From JBFKUL01 sp041635755 (GTDB lineage: Bacteria; Pseudomonadota; Gammaproteobacteria; Burkholderiales; SG8-39), in the NCBI GenBank assembly GCA_041635755.1, contig JBFKUL010000112.1:1-8859 (forward strand): a DNA stretch of 8,859 nt, given 5' to 3'. Shown piece after piece: positions 7,114-8,859 of this stretch. Numbering within the stretch: position 1 is the first letter of the stretch; the number at the start of each line of letters is the position of its first letter. The translations under genes were made by a program, and so were the position numbers. Below the pieces are notes generated by a model. That model was not told the DNA's origin and did no database searches. It was given only the letters and a program-made list of their open reading frames with translations.

Positions 7114-7143
7114 CGTGCGTTCCCTTCTCTCGGGCGCCCCTCT

Positions 7144-8067
7144 CTAGAGCCGGATACCACCGAAGCGTTTGCGGAACGTCGCCTCAAGCCTGGGGTGCGC
7201 GCTGTCCGCGGTGCGCAGATGCTCGCGCAAATAGGCTTCGGAGGCCGGCGCAAGCGCGCGGTAAAGCGCTGCGGCAAGTGCGTGCGCGCCCGCGCCACGC
7301 CAATCGGGCGGCAGGAGGCCTGGCGGCAACTCCGGGTCGCGCAAGAGCAGGCGCCGATACTCATGGATCAATACCGTGCGAAGTTGAAATGCTAGCGGCG
7401 GGGTTGTTGCGCGCGCTGCCCTGCCCAGGGGTTCGAATCGTCGCGTAAACGCGGCGTACGCCGCTGAGAGCTCCGCGAGATTCCAGGCTTCCGCGACCAG
7501 TGTCTGTGCCGGCGCGAGCGCCCCGTCGGGCGCGCCGTGAAACGCCGCCAGTTTGGCGCCGAGCTGCGGAAAGTCCTCGCTTTCGAGCGCACGCAGCGCC
7601 GCCGCAAGGTCTGCGCTCGGGTGCAGATAGACACCGCTATTGAGCTGTCCGAATCCCTGGTAGGCGAGCGTGCGACGCAGGTGCTCGCGCTCCGGTGCGC
7701 TCCAGTTTCCTGGCAGCGTCAGCACGAGTCGCCATCGACCATCCCAGTCCGGGCGCGCCGCCGAGTAGATATGGCGCGCCGCGCCCTCAAACTGGCGCCG
7801 ACCGAAGTCGGTCAGCGTGTAGTCGCTGCGGCGGCCGAGCGTTTCGGCACGCAGCCAGCGCTCCTGGGTCAGCCGGTACACCGAGGTGCGCACAAGACGC
7901 TCGGAGACGCCGAGCGGGGCAAGCAGCTGGATCAGCGAGCCGAGCCAGACGCGGCCGCCGTGGGGGGCAACCGCATCGCCGAACAGCGTGATGATGAGCG
8001 ACGCGGCACGAGGCTGCGGGCGGTCGCGAAACTTGACCAGCAGACGTCGGGCAGCAGCGGAGGCCAT
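7144..8067 (-). CDS. paaX: PaaX-family repressor of phenylacetate catabolism
   Basis: Transcriptional repressor of phenylacetic acid degradation genes; in E. coli phenylacetyl-CoA is the inducer that releases it from DNA. The 307 residues compare with about 316 in E. coli. A winged helix-turn-helix domain occupies about 20-95, with a likely recognition helix at SERLVRTSVYRL (55-66) and a wing at RRSDYTLTDFGRR (79-91). A central domain at about 105-180 contains WDGRWRLVLTLPG and YQGFGQLNSGVYLHP, typical of PaaX. The C-terminal PaaX_C domain (about 190-290) has AWNLAELSAAYAAF and LIHEYRRLLLRDPELP, followed by the usual RFGG near the end. The ATG at 8067 fits the family N-terminus, though no clear ribosome binding site precedes it. 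It diverges from paaA; its promoter lies on the shared dyad at 8075-8116, which implies autoregulation. Confidence 0.95.
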   Translation of the reverse strand: MASAAARRLLVKFRDRPQPRAASLIITLFGDAVAPHGGRVWLGSLIQLLAPLGVSERLVRTSVYRLTQERWLRAETLGRRSDYTLTDFGRRQFEGAARHIYSAARPDWDGRWRLVLTLPGNWSAPEREHLRRTLAYQGFGQLNSGVYLHPSADLAAALRALESEDFPQLGAKLAAFHGAPDGALAPAQTLVAEAWNLAELSAAYAAFTRRFEPLGRAARATTPPLAFQLRTVLIHEYRRLLLRDPELPPGLLPPDWRGAGAHALAAALYRALAPASEAYLREHLRTADSAHPRLEATFRKRFGGIRL

Positions 8068-8074
8068 CTGTTAA

Positions 8075-8102
8075 ATGATACAGAAATATTGACGTGCATC
8101 AA
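8075..8102 (-). promoter_or_regulatory. paaX promoter
   Basis: On the minus strand, TTGATG (8102-8097) and TATCAT (8080-8075) are separated by 16 bp. The predicted transcript would start very close to or at the paaX ATG (8067), giving a nearly leaderless message, consistent with the missing ribosome binding site. The -10 box is part of the left operator arm. Confidence 0.6.
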
Positions 8103-8116
8103 ATATTCTGTATCAT
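8089..8116 (+). promoter_or_regulatory. paaA promoter
   Basis: TTGACG (8089-8094) and TATCAT (8111-8116) are separated by 16 bp, each matching five of six consensus positions. Transcription would start near 8123, about 28 nt before the paaA GTG, leaving room for the purine-rich GGAAAGGA ribosome binding site. The -10 box is part of the right operator arm. Confidence 0.7.
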
Positions 8117-8150
8117 AAAGAGCGGTCCCTGGAGCGAGGAAAGGAAGGGC

Positions 8151-8859
8151 GTGTACACACAGTCGATGGATCTGCCGGGTCAGGTCGTGCAGGGCGCCGG
8201 CGACGAGGGCCCGCAGGCCGAGCGCTTTCAGGCGCGCGTCGACGCCGACGCCCGCATCGAGCCGCGCGACTGGATGCCCGAGGCGTACCGCAGAACGCTG
8301 GTGCGCCAGATCTCGCAGCACGCGCACTCCGAAATCGTCGGCATGCTGCCCGAGGGCAACTGGGTGACGCGCGCGCCGAGCCTCAAGCGCAAGGCGATCC
8401 TGGTGGCGAAGGTTCAGGACGAGGCCGGGCACGGCCTGTATCTGTATTCCGCTGCCGAGACGCTCGGCGTGTCGCGCGAGCAGCTGGTCGAGCAACTACT
8501 CGCAGGCAAGGCCAAGTACTCATCGATCTTCAATTACCCGACGCTGACCTGGGCCGACATCGGCGCCATTGGCTGGCTGGTGGACGGCGCGGCGATCATG
8601 AACCAGATCCCGATCTGCCGCTGCTCCTATGGACCTTACGCGCGCGCGATGATCCGCATTTGCAAGGAGGAGTCGTTCCATCAGCGCCAGGGCTTCGACA
8701 TCATGCTGGCGATGTGCCGCGGCACGGCGGAGCAGAAAGCGATGGCGCAGGACGCGCTCAACCGCTGGTGGTGGCCCTGCCTGATGATGTTCGGTCCACC
8801 GGACAAGGACTCGACGCATTCGGCCCAGTCGATGAAATGGAAGATCAAGCGCGTCTCGA
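8151..8859 (+). CDS. paaA: 1,2-phenylacetyl-CoA epoxidase subunit PaaA (3' end outside window)
   Basis: Catalytic subunit of the multicomponent diiron oxygenase PaaABCE, which converts phenylacetyl-CoA to its ring-1,2-epoxide in aerobic phenylacetate catabolism in the cytoplasm. The visible 236 codons are very close to E. coli PaaA (about 309 residues) throughout. Matching stretches include IEPRDWMPEAYRRTLVRQIS (36-55), QHAHSEIVGMLPEGNW (56-71) and KYSSIFNYPTLTWADIG (122-138). Two ExxH motifs expected to bind the diiron centre are intact: EAGH (91-94) and ESFH (174-177). The start is GTG (VYTQSMDLPG), preceded by a purine-rich GGAAAGGA (8138-8145); the ATG six codons in (MDLPG) is a less well-placed alternative. 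About 70 residues should remain beyond the edge, and paaB, paaC and further paa genes would be expected next. Confidence 0.96.
   Translation, partial: MYTQSMDLPGQVVQGAGDEGPQAERFQARVDADARIEPRDWMPEAYRRTLVRQISQHAHSEIVGMLPEGNWVTRAPSLKRKAILVAKVQDEAGHGLYLYSAAETLGVSREQLVEQLLAGKAKYSSIFNYPTLTWADIGAIGWLVDGAAIMNQIPICRCSYGPYARAMIRICKEESFHQRQGFDIMLAMCRGTAEQKAMAQDALNRWWWPCLMMFGPPDKDSTHSAQSMKWKIKRVS

Larger units (their letters stand above)
8075..8116. promoter_or_regulatory. Palindromic operator, probable PaaX binding site
   Basis: Perfect 11-bp inverted arms, ATGATACAGAA (8075-8085) and TTCTGTATCAT (8106-8116), are separated by 20 bp. Across the whole 42 bp, 16 of 21 positions pair about a dyad between 8095 and 8096. 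In the form TGATAC-N28-GTATCA it resembles the E. coli PaaX site, which I recall as TGATTC-N27-GAATCA. The region is strikingly AT-rich within GC-rich DNA. Both divergent promoters lie within it. Binding by PaaX is inferred from the adjacent gene and the spacing. Confidence 0.8.

Noticed and set aside
7127..7147. GGGCGCCC palindrome just after paaX as a terminator
   Set aside because: The palindrome has no loop and no T-run follows on the minus strand, so it does not qualify as an intrinsic terminator.
7537..8118. 193-codon plus-strand frame opposite paaX and reaching the operator
   Set aside because: It is antisense to paaX and would run through the AT-rich operator-promoter region; no ribosome binding site or domain supports it.

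Overview
The window is GC-rich (roughly two thirds G+C), densely packed chromosomal DNA. Gene content and protein style point to a betaproteobacterium, probably Burkholderiales or a relative: a DUF2062 gene beside comEC, a NhaP2/CvrA antiporter, a small lysine-rich protein beginning MAKPNYGFEKRQR, and a paa locus. This placement is inference from protein resemblance; there is no rRNA or other marker. I see no IS element, tRNA, CRISPR array or integrase, and no stretch over 300 bases without a gene.

Layout. (1) Bases 1-2378 hold a minus-strand run: a DUF2062 membrane protein, a K+/H+ antiporter (cvrA/nhaP2 family), and the first 32 codons of an unrecognised protein whose ATG overlaps the antiporter stop. 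(2) comEC (2417-4780, plus) diverges from the DUF2062 gene with only 38 bp between the preferred starts. (3) A dodecin gene (4852-5073) has its own promoter, a strong ribosome binding site and an intrinsic terminator. (4) An unrecognised protein (5078-5935) and an alpha/beta hydrolase (5938-6798) form a two-gene unit with 2 bp between them. (5) A 49-codon lysine-rich gene with a TTG start (6804-6953, minus) converges on the hydrolase. It is followed by about 190 bp that hold its putative promoter and a possible scrap of an isochorismatase-like gene. (6) At the right end paaX (7144-8067, minus) diverges from paaA (8151 to the window edge, plus).

The best supported regulatory finding is the paaX-paaA intergenic region. 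A 42-bp dyad (8075-8116) has perfect 11-bp outer arms. Two divergent promoters are laid symmetrically on it: both -10 boxes (TATCAT) lie in the arms, and the -35 boxes lie back to back at the centre. The geometry TGATAC-N28-GTATCA resembles the PaaX operator described in E. coli. A simple model is that PaaX bound here shuts off phenylacetyl-CoA epoxidase genes and its own gene together, until phenylacetyl-CoA releases it. I found no clear evidence for a wholly new multi-gene system. The least explained items are the 5078-5935 protein, the dodecin lacking both canonical flavin-contact residues, and the terminator that falls inside the longest version of the next gene.
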